This document shows positions 36,859-48,430 of a stretch of DNA of 64,000 nucleotides, piece after piece. The translations under genes and the position numbers were made by a program. The notes beneath the pieces were generated by a model. It had not been told where the DNA came from and did no database searches. It saw nothing but the letters and a program-made list of their open reading frames with translations. This stretch comes from Arabidopsis thaliana (Eukaryota; Streptophyta; Magnoliopsida; Brassicales; Brassicaceae). The stretch spans positions 1,798,101 to 1,862,100 of the forward strand of contig NC_003074.8 of the NCBI RefSeq assembly GCF_000001735.4, in the 5' to 3' direction. Numbering within the stretch: position 1 is the first letter of the stretch; the number at the start of each line of letters is the position of its first letter.

Positions 36859-39424
36859 TCACGACATTGTAACATTTCCTGTACTGTTCGCTTCTTCAAC
36901 TCTTTTAGAAGAAGAAGGAGCTTCTTGTTTCATAAATAATGCATAGAAGAGCTCGTTCCACGTGTCAGGAACACCGGGAAGGCACCAGTGGCTACAGTCT
37001 TGGCGATGAAGCGGTGCAGGACCATGCGGACCGAGATAGTAGAGTGATGGGTGACCATCTTTTCTTTGAGCAGCCATTGCCGTTATGTTCAACAGTTTCA
37101 CTTTAACAGTCTCTGATCTGTTTGAGTTATGTGACAACACATCTCTGAGGATCTTTAACTGTTCCCAGGTCTCTGATGAAGCCAATGAGGTTCCAATCTC
37201 TGGTAATGTCTCCATATGACATGTTCCTCCTGTTTTCCAATCTCCTCCCCTGTTTCATACATACAACGACGAAGATATATTGAAACTAAATGCAGAACAT
37301 TCTACATCATAAGACCTAAACCTAATCAAGCAACTGAATATTACAAACGATTGAGTCTTTATCAAGAGTAATACCGTACAAACCTGAAATGCACGGGGGC
37401 GAAAGTGCGAAAGAAGACTTGAGTTTTGTTTGAATCGAGCTCGGTATGTATCCATTTCACAACGGTATTCAGAGCTCGCTTATAAGCATCATCTACATTC
37501 ATCTTCAATTTTACTTCTTCTCCTTCTTGAAAGTAACATCCCCTGTTAGTAACAACATTCAAGATTTGGTCACAGGAACAAATTTCAGACAAGAGATTAA
37601 GTGACACATCGAACTCGGGTATACGGGACAAAAACTTACGTTCTAGTAGTTTTCCCCTCGTTCCACCAGTGTCCAGTATTGAGCACTAAAACGTCAGCAT
37701 CTCTCCATTTGCTTGAAGTCCAATCCATAGTGTCCAGTTTCAAACTTGTCTTGACCTTTCCAGGTGATCCAATCGGTGGTCTGCTTTGAGGAACCAAAAA
37801 TGGAGATCTGTAGTACTCCACTGTGCAATTGTACTCCTCAAATTTGAACACCAAGAACCCTTTGTGCTTTGTGATCGGACTTCCATTTATTTCATAAATC
37901 AAGCTCTCGTTCTTGACTGCAGAAGATAGTAGACAAAGTAGAGACTCCCACTGGTTTCTTCCTATTGAATCGCCAACAAACACAAGCCGCTTGTCCCGGA
38001 GTTTCTCCAGCATCAGTTTTGCATCAAATCTAATTCAGTTTTCAAAACAGGAAAATAGAGTCAGCTAAGTACTGCCTCCCAAGACAAAACTGAATTCTCT
38101 ATTATAAATATCTGCAATCAAGTATTCCACAAGAATTGACCTTTACTCACACTATTCCACAAAACCAATGTCAAAAACTTTGCTTGATCTAGGTGGAATT
38201 CAAAACCTAAACATATAGTTCATAGCTCAAGAAACACCACGGACAAACTATTGTGCATACATGTTATTTGGCAACCAATCCTGTCTTTCCAGTTTAACTC
38301 ACGGGTACAATACAAAACAAAACCCTTAATAGAAAAAGAAAGAGCACACACATTGATTGGAGAAGAAATAGCTGTTTGATGTAAATGGGAAATGGAAGAA
38401 GAAGGGACCATATAAAACGATCAAATCAAGAGAAGAGAACAAAAAGAGCGACTGGCTTTAATACCAAAATCTGATGACTAGTTTCACGAGATTGTGCTTA
38501 TCCTAAGCCGTAACTTGCGGACAACTGGAGAAGAGACCATAGAAAACGACATCATCAAAGCTGAAAGCAACAAAACTTAAAGAACCTCTGACTTATCTTC
38601 TCCATAGACCAAAGACTTGATAAATCTCAAACCCAAAAACAAAAAACCTTTTGATTTACCAGAAATTACTACACCAAAATCTCCTTTCCAATAACCAAAA
38701 TCTCTAGAAAACAAACATAAGAAACTTAAGAAGTTGCCTAGAACAGTAAAACACAGAAGAAACTTAAGAAGCTCTGATTTCTCTAAGATTCAATAACCCT
38801 TTCGGTTTCCAAAGAAAACACTATTCAAAGAACAAACATGAATTCCATCAAGATAAACGATTTGATTTAGCAATTAAGAACACCAAGTGGCAGAAACAGA
38901 GTAAGAACAGAGGAAACAGTCGAATTTTCCGGGGGAGAAAAACAGAATCAATACCTGGGCAAATTACAGTGTCTAGGTTGCCAACGCCACTGAGTATAGA
39001 ACAAATCAGACCTTCCAAAGTCACTACACCTAAACCCTTCATCGAGAAATCTGCAATCTTTGGATTGATACAATGGATAAGACTCGTCCCAAACCCAATC
39101 TCCATCGAACACATCACACCCACTTCCACTCTCTTCCAGAAACCCAACTCTCTTTGAACTATTACTACTACTACTGCTGCTGCTGCTGATATTGTCAAAC
39201 TTGAGCCAAACGAATCTCTCAGATTTATCCGAAAGGCCATAGCTTTTAGCAACGCTTCTGTAATCAAAGAAGAAAAAACTGCAAACCAAACAGACCCCAA
39301 CCAAGAAAAACCCCAACACTCCTAAAGACGGCTCGAACACAAGCCTCGACCTTTTGAATCTCCTCAAAGCTTCACAGATTGGCTTTGCTCCTCCATTCTC
39401 TTCAACGTTTGAGTTCTTAGACAT
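36859..39424 (-). CDS. TBL10: TRICHOME BIREFRINGENCE-LIKE 10 (wall polysaccharide O-acetyltransferase family)
   Basis: Four exons (39424-38955, 38029-37640, 37542-37384, 37249-36859) give 469 residues, the length I recall for TBL10 (At3g06080). It is a type II membrane protein: a short Lys/Arg-rich cytosolic N-terminus, then one hydrophobic segment at about 33-54 ([21 protein letters not shown]). A Ser-rich stem with a near-pure Ser run follows. The TBL domain ([28 protein letters not shown]) precedes the esterase-like catalytic part, with GDS at 176-178 and DCSH (DxxH) at 424-427 as the expected Ser/Asp/His residues. The family O-acetylates xylan, mannan or pectin in the Golgi. TBL10 has been linked to rhamnogalacturonan I; that is recalled, not visible here. 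The first intron (about 920 bases) is long for this gene. Confidence 0.96.
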
Positions 39425-41095
39425 CTGAAAGTATCTATAGGAAATCGAAAGGCTTTGTCTTTGGGTTTAAGAATTCAAGAAATTGGTAAAGTAAAAAAAG
39501 AGGGAAATCATGACGAATGAAGATGAAGCAAGTAGAGGAACTTTGCTTGGTAGGTCAGTTTCGTTTCTTTTAGTTTAAAATGATGAAGAATGAATGAATG
39601 ATGCGAAAAACATGTGTCAAGGAAACGAGGAAACACTCGTGGATGGATGTTTTGTTGCGCTTTTCCAATGGAGAAACTGAAATAATGTTTGGATTTTTTT
39701 CAGACAAAAGAAGACGAAGAGAGAAGAATATTGGTAACAACAACAATGGCGATTCGGTTCGAATCCAGACAAGCGAAAATCAAAAGAAAACTCTCAACTT
39801 TCTCTTCTTGTCCTTTTGTGTTCACATTCACAAGGAGAGAGATAGATGCAGGAGTGGCTATTGGTTGAGAATCGTGGGGTTTTTGAATTATGGGTCCAAT
39901 TAATTCCTCTTTATTTGTTTTTTGTTTACCCTAGAAGAATCGAAAAAAACTTACTCTTCAATTTACCCTGATTAATTTTTTCTAATAATTGAGATAAATC
40001 TGTGCTTTTGTAGTAACTTTAGATTTTGTAGAACCTTGAAAGTGAAGGTTCATAACTAATTAAGAAGTCAAAGGATAATAGTATCCAGAAACAGTAAGAA
40101 ATTAACCACAGTTTAAATAACTTTCCTGAACAAATATTCTTCCAATCTACAATTAGTCAATTACTAATAACAACAGGTCAGAATTCTTACACACATAATT
40201 TTTTTAATTTGTTTCTTTTGTAACAAAACTACTTAATATAATTGGTTTGCTAGTAATTTTACAACGTTGTATGAATAATTGTTTACACGCGCCTGCTTGG
40301 CGGGTGAGATCATTCATGTCGTAGCGAGTGGGGAGGGCAAGCGTGTAAGTTAAAATAGTGCGAAGGCGCGTGGGACAAAATGTTATGAGTGGTGATAATG
40401 GTGGGGCCACCAGCCGTGTGCCCTTTTATTAGTGGGGTTTTTAATTCGTCTACCTGAAAACAATACGTAATTACGTAAATGTAATTTGCATTTAATCCTT
40501 TTTTGGGACTCAAATTTTATGAAGTAAACTCTTGATTCCTTGCTTTACAGAGAGATTGTTCTATTATGGAAGAATATATTGGTGATAAAGATGAGTAGTA
40601 CAGTTGTGTAAGTAGATAAATTGGCACCTGATAAATGTTAGACAAAAAATGGGAAAACAAAAAGCTGTATTTGTTATGGGATTTGGTACATATTAATTAG
40701 TAAATGCTAGAGATTTTTTGGATGAAATTGTAGTCTTTTATAAACTTTGTAATCAGGATGAAACACTACAAAAATTATTAGTTGAGTCATTTAAGCATTT
40801 GATTAAGGCATATAAGTTAAGAAAATGGGGTTATTATCATGTTATATCACTAATAAGCTCGTATATTCCAAAGTTTAATGACAAATGTAATGGTCCCAGG
40901 CTTTGACGTTTGACAAATGACAACCAACGGTCCCATGATTTTTGCGAACAGTGTTTTTTTTTTTTAAACGTTGATATGGAAAGAGATTCGTCGTCTTTGA
41001 CCTCTAACATTTACAAGGTGTATTAATGTTGCAAATAGAGGTAGTTGGAAAATAACACTATTATCAAATGAATTAAGGTTGATAGGTTTGAGCAG

Positions 41096-41145
41096 GCTTA
41101 CTCGAAATTGGGTATTTTAGGCTTAACTCGAAATTGAGTATTTTA
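41096..41145. repeat. Two-unit tandem repeat, 25-26 bases
   Basis: GGCTTACTCGAAATTGGGTA followed by TTTTA, then GGCTTAACTCGAAATTGAGT followed by ATTTTA. Two adjacent units differ by one inserted A and one G-to-A change. Confidence 0.85.
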
Positions 41146-42596
41146 GGCACTGATCACTTGGCCAGTCCCACATGCAAGTTACGGACAATAAAGCCCGACG
41201 TCTGAGAAACAAATTGTAACAAAGAATAAATCGAATTTCAACTAGAATTTGTTATTTCGGAAGAAGAATTTAACTTGCTGATATTATTTTGTTAGGCTCA
41301 ATGTATATATTTTATAAAAAGTTTTTTTATTAAGAAAAATGATCTTATATGAGAAAACTAAAAGGTGTAGGGACCACTAGCATGCCAAAAATGTAATAAT
41401 CAATGGCGTTAAGCATCAAATATTTTTTCCTCTATACAACTCCTATCTTTATCAGTTATCATCTACTTATCCTTATCAGCTTCGTCACGTTTGGCTTTTT
41501 GGTGTCACTAACTTATGAAAAAGTTTTATTATATTATATTATTACTAGCTGCAAAATGTATTAGAATAGGCTATAACTCAACGAATTGCAATTATTTGGA
41601 TCGGACTACCGTATCGTGTGTTTTTTTAGTCCACAGTTCCACACCTTATTCGAGTATAGCTTTTCGAAAACACCCTGGCTGAACCTATATAGTTTATGCA
41701 TAATTCATAAATGATTGATTCTTCAGATGAGAAAGAATCTTCTAATGATTTTTACGAAAACACATGATTAAATTGAAGAAGCTCGAAATTAGACTCGGGA
41801 GCCGTCCATGCCACTTGTCTTAAGGTTTTGTAACACATCACATGTCATTTTTTCTTGGGGACAATGAATCTCATGACAAACGAAGAAAGAAAGCTAGTGA
41901 GAATATATTGCGTAATGGTCAAGCTCAAATATATATTCGATTTTAATGTGCTTTATATAATATATGCAGAGAGCATCGTAAATACTTTGCTTAATCAAAA
42001 ATTTCTGTTAACTTTTTTCTTCTTGTATTGACTTGCTTGAACTTTAAAAGTAGTGACAACGTAGCAAACGGATCTCGTTGTTCAGCTTTGATTTGATCAA
42101 TTAAAGTGCTTGCAATTGCGTTTGAGTTTTGCATTACGAAATCAACAACTTTAAAGGTTTGCTTTAGAATTTGCGATTTTGACAAAAAAGATTATAATAT
42201 ACAATCTTCTGGTACTTTTCAAAAGGAAAATTTAGAACACTTTTACTCAAGTCTCAAGTTAGTGAGTATCCTCGCATCTAAATGATTTAGTTTCTTCTAA
42301 TGATCGAACAATTTCTCGAGAGCACCATCTAAATCTGAATACATTTAGTTGGAATGAATCATATTTGATCTAAAACACATGGTTTAAATTTCTGCAAGAC
42401 CGCAACCAGACTCAGACATATCATGATTTAATGAAATTTACTTTAATTCTTAAATTAGAAGTTCTGAAATAGCATTAAATACAAAGTAGCAACCTAAACC
42501 TTACTATTCGTAGACTGTTTACTCACTCAGTCAATAAACATTTGAACCGTTTAACTAATTATGCATTAGCTCTCATAGAACAAAAGACCAAAAATC

Positions 42597-42602
42597 TATA
42601 AA
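42597..42602 (+). promoter_or_regulatory. TATA box of TOLS2
   Basis: TATAAA 71 bases upstream of the ATG, at a distance that would put the transcript start near 42630. Confidence 0.5.
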
Positions 42603-42672
42603 CATGCATATATACACGAATACGAATCAATGTTGAGAATCTATAGTTTAAGTAGTAGTCGACACTAAGAAC

Positions 42673-42912
42673 ATGAAGATGAAGAAGCTTCTTAAAGTTG
42701 TGTTTCTCTTGGTCGCTTACTTAACTTGTTCCATTGCCATGGCTAGTTACCATGGTTGTAACAGGGTTGCAGAGAAGGCAACGAGAATGAATGTAGTCGG
42801 AGAAGATTCAAGAAATGAGTTTGGAAACTACGAGGAGAAGAAGAAGAAGGCGAATTTGTGGTCAGGTCGAAAGTTAGCTTCTGGTCCAAGTCGTAGAGGT
42901 TGTGGCCACTAA
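42673..42912 (+). CDS. TOLS2: Peptide hormone precursor TOLS2 / PIPL3
   Basis: A single-exon frame of 79 residues. Residues 1 to about 24 (MKMKKLLKVVFLLVAYLTCSI) are a signal peptide. A variable charged middle leads to the C-terminal end SGRKLASGPSRRGCGH. The SGPS core and terminal G-x-GH identify the PIP/PIP-like family of secreted signalling peptides; the mature peptide would be cut from this end. The order fits At3g06090, known as PIPL3 or TARGET OF LBD SIXTEEN 2, which limits the number of lateral-root founder cells through the receptor RLK7. A TATA box (TATAAA, 42597-42602) lies 71 bases before the ATG. It converges on NIP7;1, whose stop lies 375 bases downstream. The Cys in the GCGH end is unusual for the family, whose members often have another residue there (from memory). 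Confidence 0.9.
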   Translation: MKMKKLLKVVFLLVAYLTCSIAMASYHGCNRVAEKATRMNVVGEDSRNEFGNYEEKKKKANLWSGRKLASGPSRRGCGH

Positions 42913-43287
42913 ATTTTTAGTTGGGGTAATAATTTAAGATATTTAATTTCATTTCTCTAATTTATGTTTGTTGGTATCGTTTAGTAATATGAGTATTTTA
43001 GTGGGTTCTTATAACCTAATGAAAGGATTTGAATATTCATACGAATTTCGCTTCACTATAAAATATATGTGACTAAAGATTTTTAATTGCGTTCATTTCA
43101 TTGTGTAAAAAGAACAAAATGCCCCCTGTTTTCATTTGCTTTACCCTCTATATCTTCAATCCGATAAGTAGCTCTCTGTTTTCGCATCACGGCATCTAAT
43201 GACGTAATGACAAAAACTTAAAAACCTTAACCAAGAAAAAAAATCAAAAGTGTTTATTTGTATAATAGATATTAGGTTTTGAAGTGA

Positions 43288-44834
43288 TTAACGTAAAAGT
43301 GAAGAAACGGAAGGGGAAACTGGAGAAGGGCAAGGCCTGGTTTTTAGGCTAATTGATCTGTATGTCAAAACTCCGATTATGGCTCCGATCACCGGAGCTG
43401 TCATGTAAATCCATAAGTCTTCAAAATCCCATGCCACCACCGCCGGTCCAAGTGATCGAGCTGGGTTCATCGATCCTCCTGAAATCGGTCTAACCATACC
43501 ATATTCCACAAAACGTTAGCATTATACGATCACATGAAATAACTATTTTCCAATACTTTACGGTGATAATGGAGTTTTAAGTTAAGTACCCGGTAATAAG
43601 CACTCCAAGGGAAATGACTGTTCCAATCACGAACCCCGTCAAATTACCCAACTGCACAAAATAACATATAAAATTAAATGCATATAAGTTTTCTAATCAG
43701 AGAGTTTGATTTTTTTTATTTTCTCTTTGGAAAGAAATAAAATTTCATAATTAAGAAATAGCATGTAAATGTCACATTTTAGGTGTTATTCTTATTAGAA
43801 GATATTTTTTTATAACAAGCGGACTAGAGGAGTAACGAAGATCGATTTGGTCACTTACATTTTGATGAGGACCACAATGCAACGCGGAGGCGAGAAACAC
43901 GACGATGCTCGTAGCTATGAGTTCAACGAAAAATGCAGAAACGCAGCTTAAAGCAGGTTTTGTTGCCATAATGTCAGCGTTTACTCCGTACACTGACACC
44001 CCAACTAATGTTGCCGCCGTTGCCCCCAATGTTTGCGCCGTTATATACAACGGAACCTGGCATGTGACACAACATTCCAAAAAAGAATTTTCAGTTTTCA
44101 TAAAAAATAATTTGTAAACGTCCAAACAAAAGATTAAGTTTTCTCGTCTCATCTTCGTTGATAAATGAAAAAAACACATTATTTGATCTTGGTCTAAACG
44201 CTAAGATAAACAAAAACAAACGATCAAGACCAAGATAATTCAACTACAATTCTTAGTTGGTCAAACGCCGTGTTGAGATGGATGCATTATACCTGAGACC
44301 ACGGGAATCCGCCAAAGACAGCGAAAGCAATGGTGATGGAAGGGTTAAGATGGGCGCCAGAGATGTGTCCGATGGAGTAAACTACGACCACCACAGATAA
44401 TCCAGCGGTGACGGCGTACTCTAGCAATCCCACGTGGCCGCCGGATAATTGGGTACTGCTTATGACCCCACACACACTGAACATTAGAATGAATGTCCCC
44501 ACCAATTCCGCCATTACCTAAACATTAGTCCGGAGATACTATTAATTAGCATTTTATTTCTATACAAACATTTTAATATTTTCAAAAAAATTATTTGTAA
44601 TTATGGACATAGCCAATTCTTTAGTTTAACACAAAAGTATTGTGAGATATTAATCTTGTTGATTCTATGATTTTGTGTATATATGAAGCTTACAATGCGT
44701 AGGGGATTGAGATCTATATCATAAGGGAGACATCCGAAAAGCCTTTGTCTCGAGGGATGATCTTCATCTCTCAAAGTAGATGGAGTTGAGCCAGCTTCTT
44801 GGTCGACTACTCTTGACCGTGCCTCACCATTCAT
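43288..44834 (-). CDS. NIP7;1: NOD26-like aquaporin NIP7;1 (boric acid channel)
   Basis: Five exons (44834-44694, 44517-44293, 44056-43859, 43651-43590, 43489-43288) give 275 residues, the length I recall for NIP7;1 (At3g06100). It is a six-helix MIP-fold channel. The first pore loop is SGAHLNPS (N105-P106-S107), the second GGSMNPARS (N217-P218-A219, with R220 as the selectivity-filter arginine). The NPS in place of the first NPA is a known feature of NIP7;1. Tyr81 in helix 2 (LLEYAV) is the residue reported to gate boric acid passage. The protein moves boric acid across the plasma membrane of the tapetum during early pollen development. The N-terminus is short and charged; the C-terminus ([15 protein letters not shown]) is Ser/Pro-rich and could be phosphorylated. 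It diverges from MKP2, with a tRNA gene between. Confidence 0.97.
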
Positions 44835-45204
44835 CTTCTTAATTCCTTCAAGATATAGTGATCAAGAACTGAGGAAAGTCACAATCAAGGTGGCTTGATC
44901 CGCTTTATGAATGATCTAATGGAACAAAAAAAGAGAGATAGAGAGAAAAACGCAAAGAAGATGGAAATTAAAGAGTAATTATTTTATTTCAACAAAAAGA
45001 AGAATTAGTAGAGTGCTGCTATATTCCTTTGGTTAAGCAGTCTGAAAGGAGAAGAGGGTGCTCAACACTTTTCTTGTGTTCAATTTTCACTTCCTACCTA
45101 CCAATATTTCTTAATGTTAATTTGGTGATTTCTAAGTCATCTATTTATTTTAATCATCTTCATTTCATGTGTAAAAAGGTTGACTCTCTTAAATCTTTTC
45201 ACTT

Positions 45205-45211
45205 AAAAAAA
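45205..45211 (-). terminator. Pol III T-run terminator of tRNA-Gly
   Basis: Seven consecutive T on the minus strand, 12 bases past the tRNA 3' end. Confidence 0.75.
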
Positions 45212-45223
45212 CAAACAAATTGT

Positions 45224-45294
45224 TGCACCAGCCGGGAATCGAACCCGGGTCTGTACCGTGGCAGGGTTCTATTCTACCACTAGACCACTGGTGC
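45224..45294 (-). tRNA. tRNA-Gly (anticodon GCC)
   Basis: 71 bases, read 45294 to 45224: acceptor GCACCAG/CTGGTGC with discriminator A, D-arm GTCTAGTGGTAGAAT, anticodon loop CTGCCAC (GCC), T-arm CCGGG-TTCGATT-CCCGG. A-box and B-box (GGTTCGATTCC) promoters are intact and there is no intron. A CAA motif precedes the 5' end (CAATAAGCACC), and a run of seven T (45211-45205) forms a Pol III terminator. The anticodon stem is GAACC/GGTAC, leaving an A28-A42 mismatch; the usual plant gene has GTACC. It is probably transcribed but perhaps less stable. Confidence 0.95.
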
Positions 45295-45416
45295 TTATTG
45301 ATTCATCTATCCGAACTAAACTATTAAATATTAATTACGAATCTAGGGTTATTTATCTTTCTGATTAAGAGTTTTCGTCTGTACAAGTGGAATTTTGAAA
45401 AAAGAAGCAGAGAGCG

Positions 45417-46477
45417 ATGGAGAAAGTGGTTGATCTCTTCGGAGTCGGAGAAGCTAATTCCCAGAAGCTACTCGAAGGAGGCAAAGATCTCAGCGAGATC
45501 CAACAGGTTTTCTTCGTTTCTCTTCTCTATCTATCCGTCTAATTTCACACTTGGAATTTCTCAGGTTTTGGAGTCTTTAATTCCGAAAAATCGTTTGTTG
45601 GATGAGTTTATTCTCAGGGATTGTTCATAGGATCAGTAGCTGAAGCGAATAACAAGGATTTTCTCAAAAGCTCTAATATCACTCATGTCTTAACCGTTGC
45701 TGTGGCCTTGGCTCCTCCTTATCCTGATGATTTTGTCTACAAAGTCATTGAAGGTTGGGTTTTTTTTCTTCAATCCTTAGCCTGTTTTTGAAATTTTTCG
45801 TTTAGAGATTTTATAAACTTGTTCTTCATCGTGTAGTGGTTGATAGATCCGAGACCGATTTGACAGTATATTTCGATGAGTGTTATAGCTTCATCGACCA
45901 AGCTATTCAATCTGGTGGTGGTGTTTTGGTTCATTGCTTCATGGGAATGTCTAGGAGGTTTTGATTCTTTTGCCCTTAAATCTCATACATTCAGTTATTA
46001 GATTTAGTGTTTAAGAATCATCAATGTGAACCAATTGCAAATTATGTAACCATATCAAAAAAGTGTATATAAATTGCCAACTGAGTAACCATAGGAAACT
46101 ACAGAGACTCAGATTGGCAAAAGTGTATATGAATCTTGTAGTTTGCTTTGATTCTTTTATAGCTTGCTGATTCTGGTATTAGTAGGAGTTATGGTAGTGA
46201 ACAGATTACATTTTGTTGTGGACAAATTAAGAGTTTTTCTTGAACCTGTAATTTGCTTATTGTGTCGTTCTGTTATATATATACTTACACAATTTGATTG
46301 GTTTGAGTTTTTCTTTGAAGTGTGACTATAGTGGTGGCTTACCTGATGAAAAAGCATGGAATGGGATTCTCTAAAGCTATGGAACTTGTAAGGAGCCGAC
46401 GACATCAGGCATATCCTAATCCCGGTTTCATTTCGCAGCTCCAGCAATTTGAAAAATCCATCCAAGGTAATGCATGA
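45417..46477 (+). CDS. MKP2: Dual-specificity MAP kinase phosphatase MKP2
   Basis: Four exons (45417-45506, 45618-45753, 45837-45957, 46321-46477) give 167 residues, as I recall for MKP2/DsPTP1B (At3g06110). It is a small stand-alone dual-specificity phosphatase domain: GLFIGSVAEANNKDFL at the start, and VHCFMGMSR as the HCx5R catalytic loop with C109 and R115. The final helix patch is PNPGFISQLQQFE. No MAPK-docking extension is seen. The known enzyme dephosphorylates MPK3 and MPK6 and affects ozone and pathogen responses. The C-terminus FEKSIQGNA has a GTAATG within CAAGGTAATGCATGA, so an alternative donor at 46466/46467 could replace the last residues. The ATG is 123 bases from the 5' end of the oppositely oriented tRNA-Gly. 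Confidence 0.95.
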
Positions 46478-48313
46478 TTGCTTCAGCTGATAAGAAGATT
46501 CAAGATAGTGGCATGATGAACTCTCATGAAATTCCGGCAAGTGTCTTCAGCCCCATGTTGGCCAAAAAAGTTGATTGGTTTCGTGCTGTGAAGGATTTTT
46601 TCTTGTGAACTATTGATGGTGAGCACTTTGCCATGTCCATTAGCCAATTGAAATGAATGAAAACGCAGAATTTACATTTCCTCTGTTACTACAATGAATA
46701 TATTTTCTAGGAGGATCAGTGTGAATTTAACCAAACCAATCCCATACCCAAACCAGACTGAAAATTGGTTGGTTTGGTTTTCGACCCTTGCATTGAATGT
46801 TAACCGATATCTTGATCGAACGTGAGTTTTTTTTTTTTTTTTTCTTGTTTCATTGCCTTGTCGATCAATATTGTATATAACGTGATAGACCATGAACAAA
46901 TTGAATATCGAAGTAGGAGTTAGATTTCTTTACTCGTAATTAAATGGGGCATGCACCTTGCATGTCTTATACGTATTGTAGCCTAACATTTGCGGCTACA
47001 AACATTTGTCACCAACATTTTCATTCCAGCTGCTTCCACAGTTTTGGGACTTCGGAGATAATGTATATGTGGATATGCATATATGAACCATAAAAATAAA
47101 CGTTTGTCCAAACAAAACCACAAATAGAAGTGTTATCCAAGTGGGTTTGTTTCATAGAAAAAATATTGTCACTATAGCAATTTTTTTGGTTAGGTTAAAC
47201 CTTATTTAATGAAGTTTGTAATATGAATTGAGATATTGTTAACTTTGCAAAACAGAGCCGAAATTTTACGAATATCTCTTTATTAAAAATAAATAATATA
47301 ATTTAAGAATACTTCTCGGGAGGAATCTTAATGAGCCGTCCAGGTAGCTGAACAACTGAACTTTATCTTTGCTCCAAAGGTTATATCAATTTATGTTTTC
47401 TTGTAGAACCTATATTTCATGCAAAAAGTTATCCATTAACCAATGGAAATTGGTTCCGACTAGTGATCAAGGAAAATGATGGAATCATCACGAATGAGAA
47501 ATTTGTGGTATTAAATGACATAGTGATTAAGGAAAACAAAAAGTTGTAATTCAACTACAAACTATGTCGTAACTATTTATATTTTGTTACTTGTCAATGT
47601 TGTCATTTATCTTACAAAGTCAATAGGATAGAAGATGTGAAACATAATTACACAAAAACGATGTCATATAGAAACATGCGAAATCACATAATCATTTCAT
47701 CACTTCGAAATTTCGTAGATTTCCAATCAGATACTACCCAATATGTTTGCTAATAGTAAGTAGTAAAAAACATATGTTACGCCAAAAAAAACGGCTTTTG
47801 ATGTACTTATTTTCCTTCATCGATCCATGAAAACTGTAAAACATCTCAATACAAACTAAACCTTTCCACCAGTATATGTCCGATTCAATGTTTTTTTACT
47901 TTGTGTATGTATCAGTGTATTATCTGTTAATAAAGAGTAAAAGAAATCCATTTTTTCTTGTGAGGACACGCGGTAATTAAGAACAAAGAAGTGGCACAAG
48001 TGTAGAAATTAAACTAGAAGTAAAAGAAGGTGGTGCAAAGGCATGCACTCTAAATGAAAATACGATATTGAAATTCATAAAAGACCTCACGCAGTGAATG
48101 TAAATGTAAATGTATCCAACTTCACAAACGTGACGTATCTTTGTGTATGCATACCTTTTTCTTTACGTTGTTCTAATACATATCGATAGTAATAAGAGAG
48201 AGAAAGAGAAAAATCAAGAAGAGACAAAAGAATGTCACGAGACAGCGACATAGTGCATTTATGAACCTTGAAAAGAAATTCTAAACCCTAATTATCACTT
48301 GTTGTTGCGGCTG
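46478..48313. other. Intergenic, MKP2 3' end and MUTE promoter
   Basis: About 1.8 kb. The start holds the MKP2 3' untranslated region. There is an inverted pair AACCAAACC / GGTTTGGTT at about 46727-46780. Further on is AT-rich promoter DNA with a CGCGTG box (minus strand, 47967-47972), a telo-box AAACCCTAA (48283-48291) and the TATA box of MUTE. I see no gene. Confidence 0.55.
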
Positions 48314-48321
48314 TATAAATA
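48314..48321 (+). promoter_or_regulatory. TATA box of MUTE
   Basis: TATAAATA 110 bases before the MUTE ATG, in a clean context; the transcript start is expected near 48345. Confidence 0.6.
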
Positions 48322-48430
48322 CGACTTTGTTTTGAAGAATGTGTCGAACAAAGTGAAAACATAAGATCATCTTCTTCGTTGATAGATCAATATAGGAACT
48401 CCAGAAGAGAATCTTGATCAATTAAGTATC

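Larger units (their letters stand above)
39425..42672. other. Intergenic region between TBL10 and TOLS2
   Basis: About 3.2 kb. The first 500 bases include the TBL10 leader. A GC-richer patch at 40283-40440 carries two CGCG boxes. A 25-26 base tandem pair lies at 41096-41145. A frame on the minus strand at about 41991-42140 has protein-like composition (see findings). I see no complete gene. Confidence 0.55.

Noticed and set aside
46157-46540. 127-residue minus-strand frame opposite MKP2 exon 4
   Set aside because: It overlaps the last MKP2 exon and intron and uses their antisense; MKP2 has full family support.
46727-46780. Inverted AACCAAACC/GGTTTGGTT
   Set aside because: This kind of AACCAAACC-rich DNA is common in Arabidopsis intergenic sequence and has no clear boundaries here.
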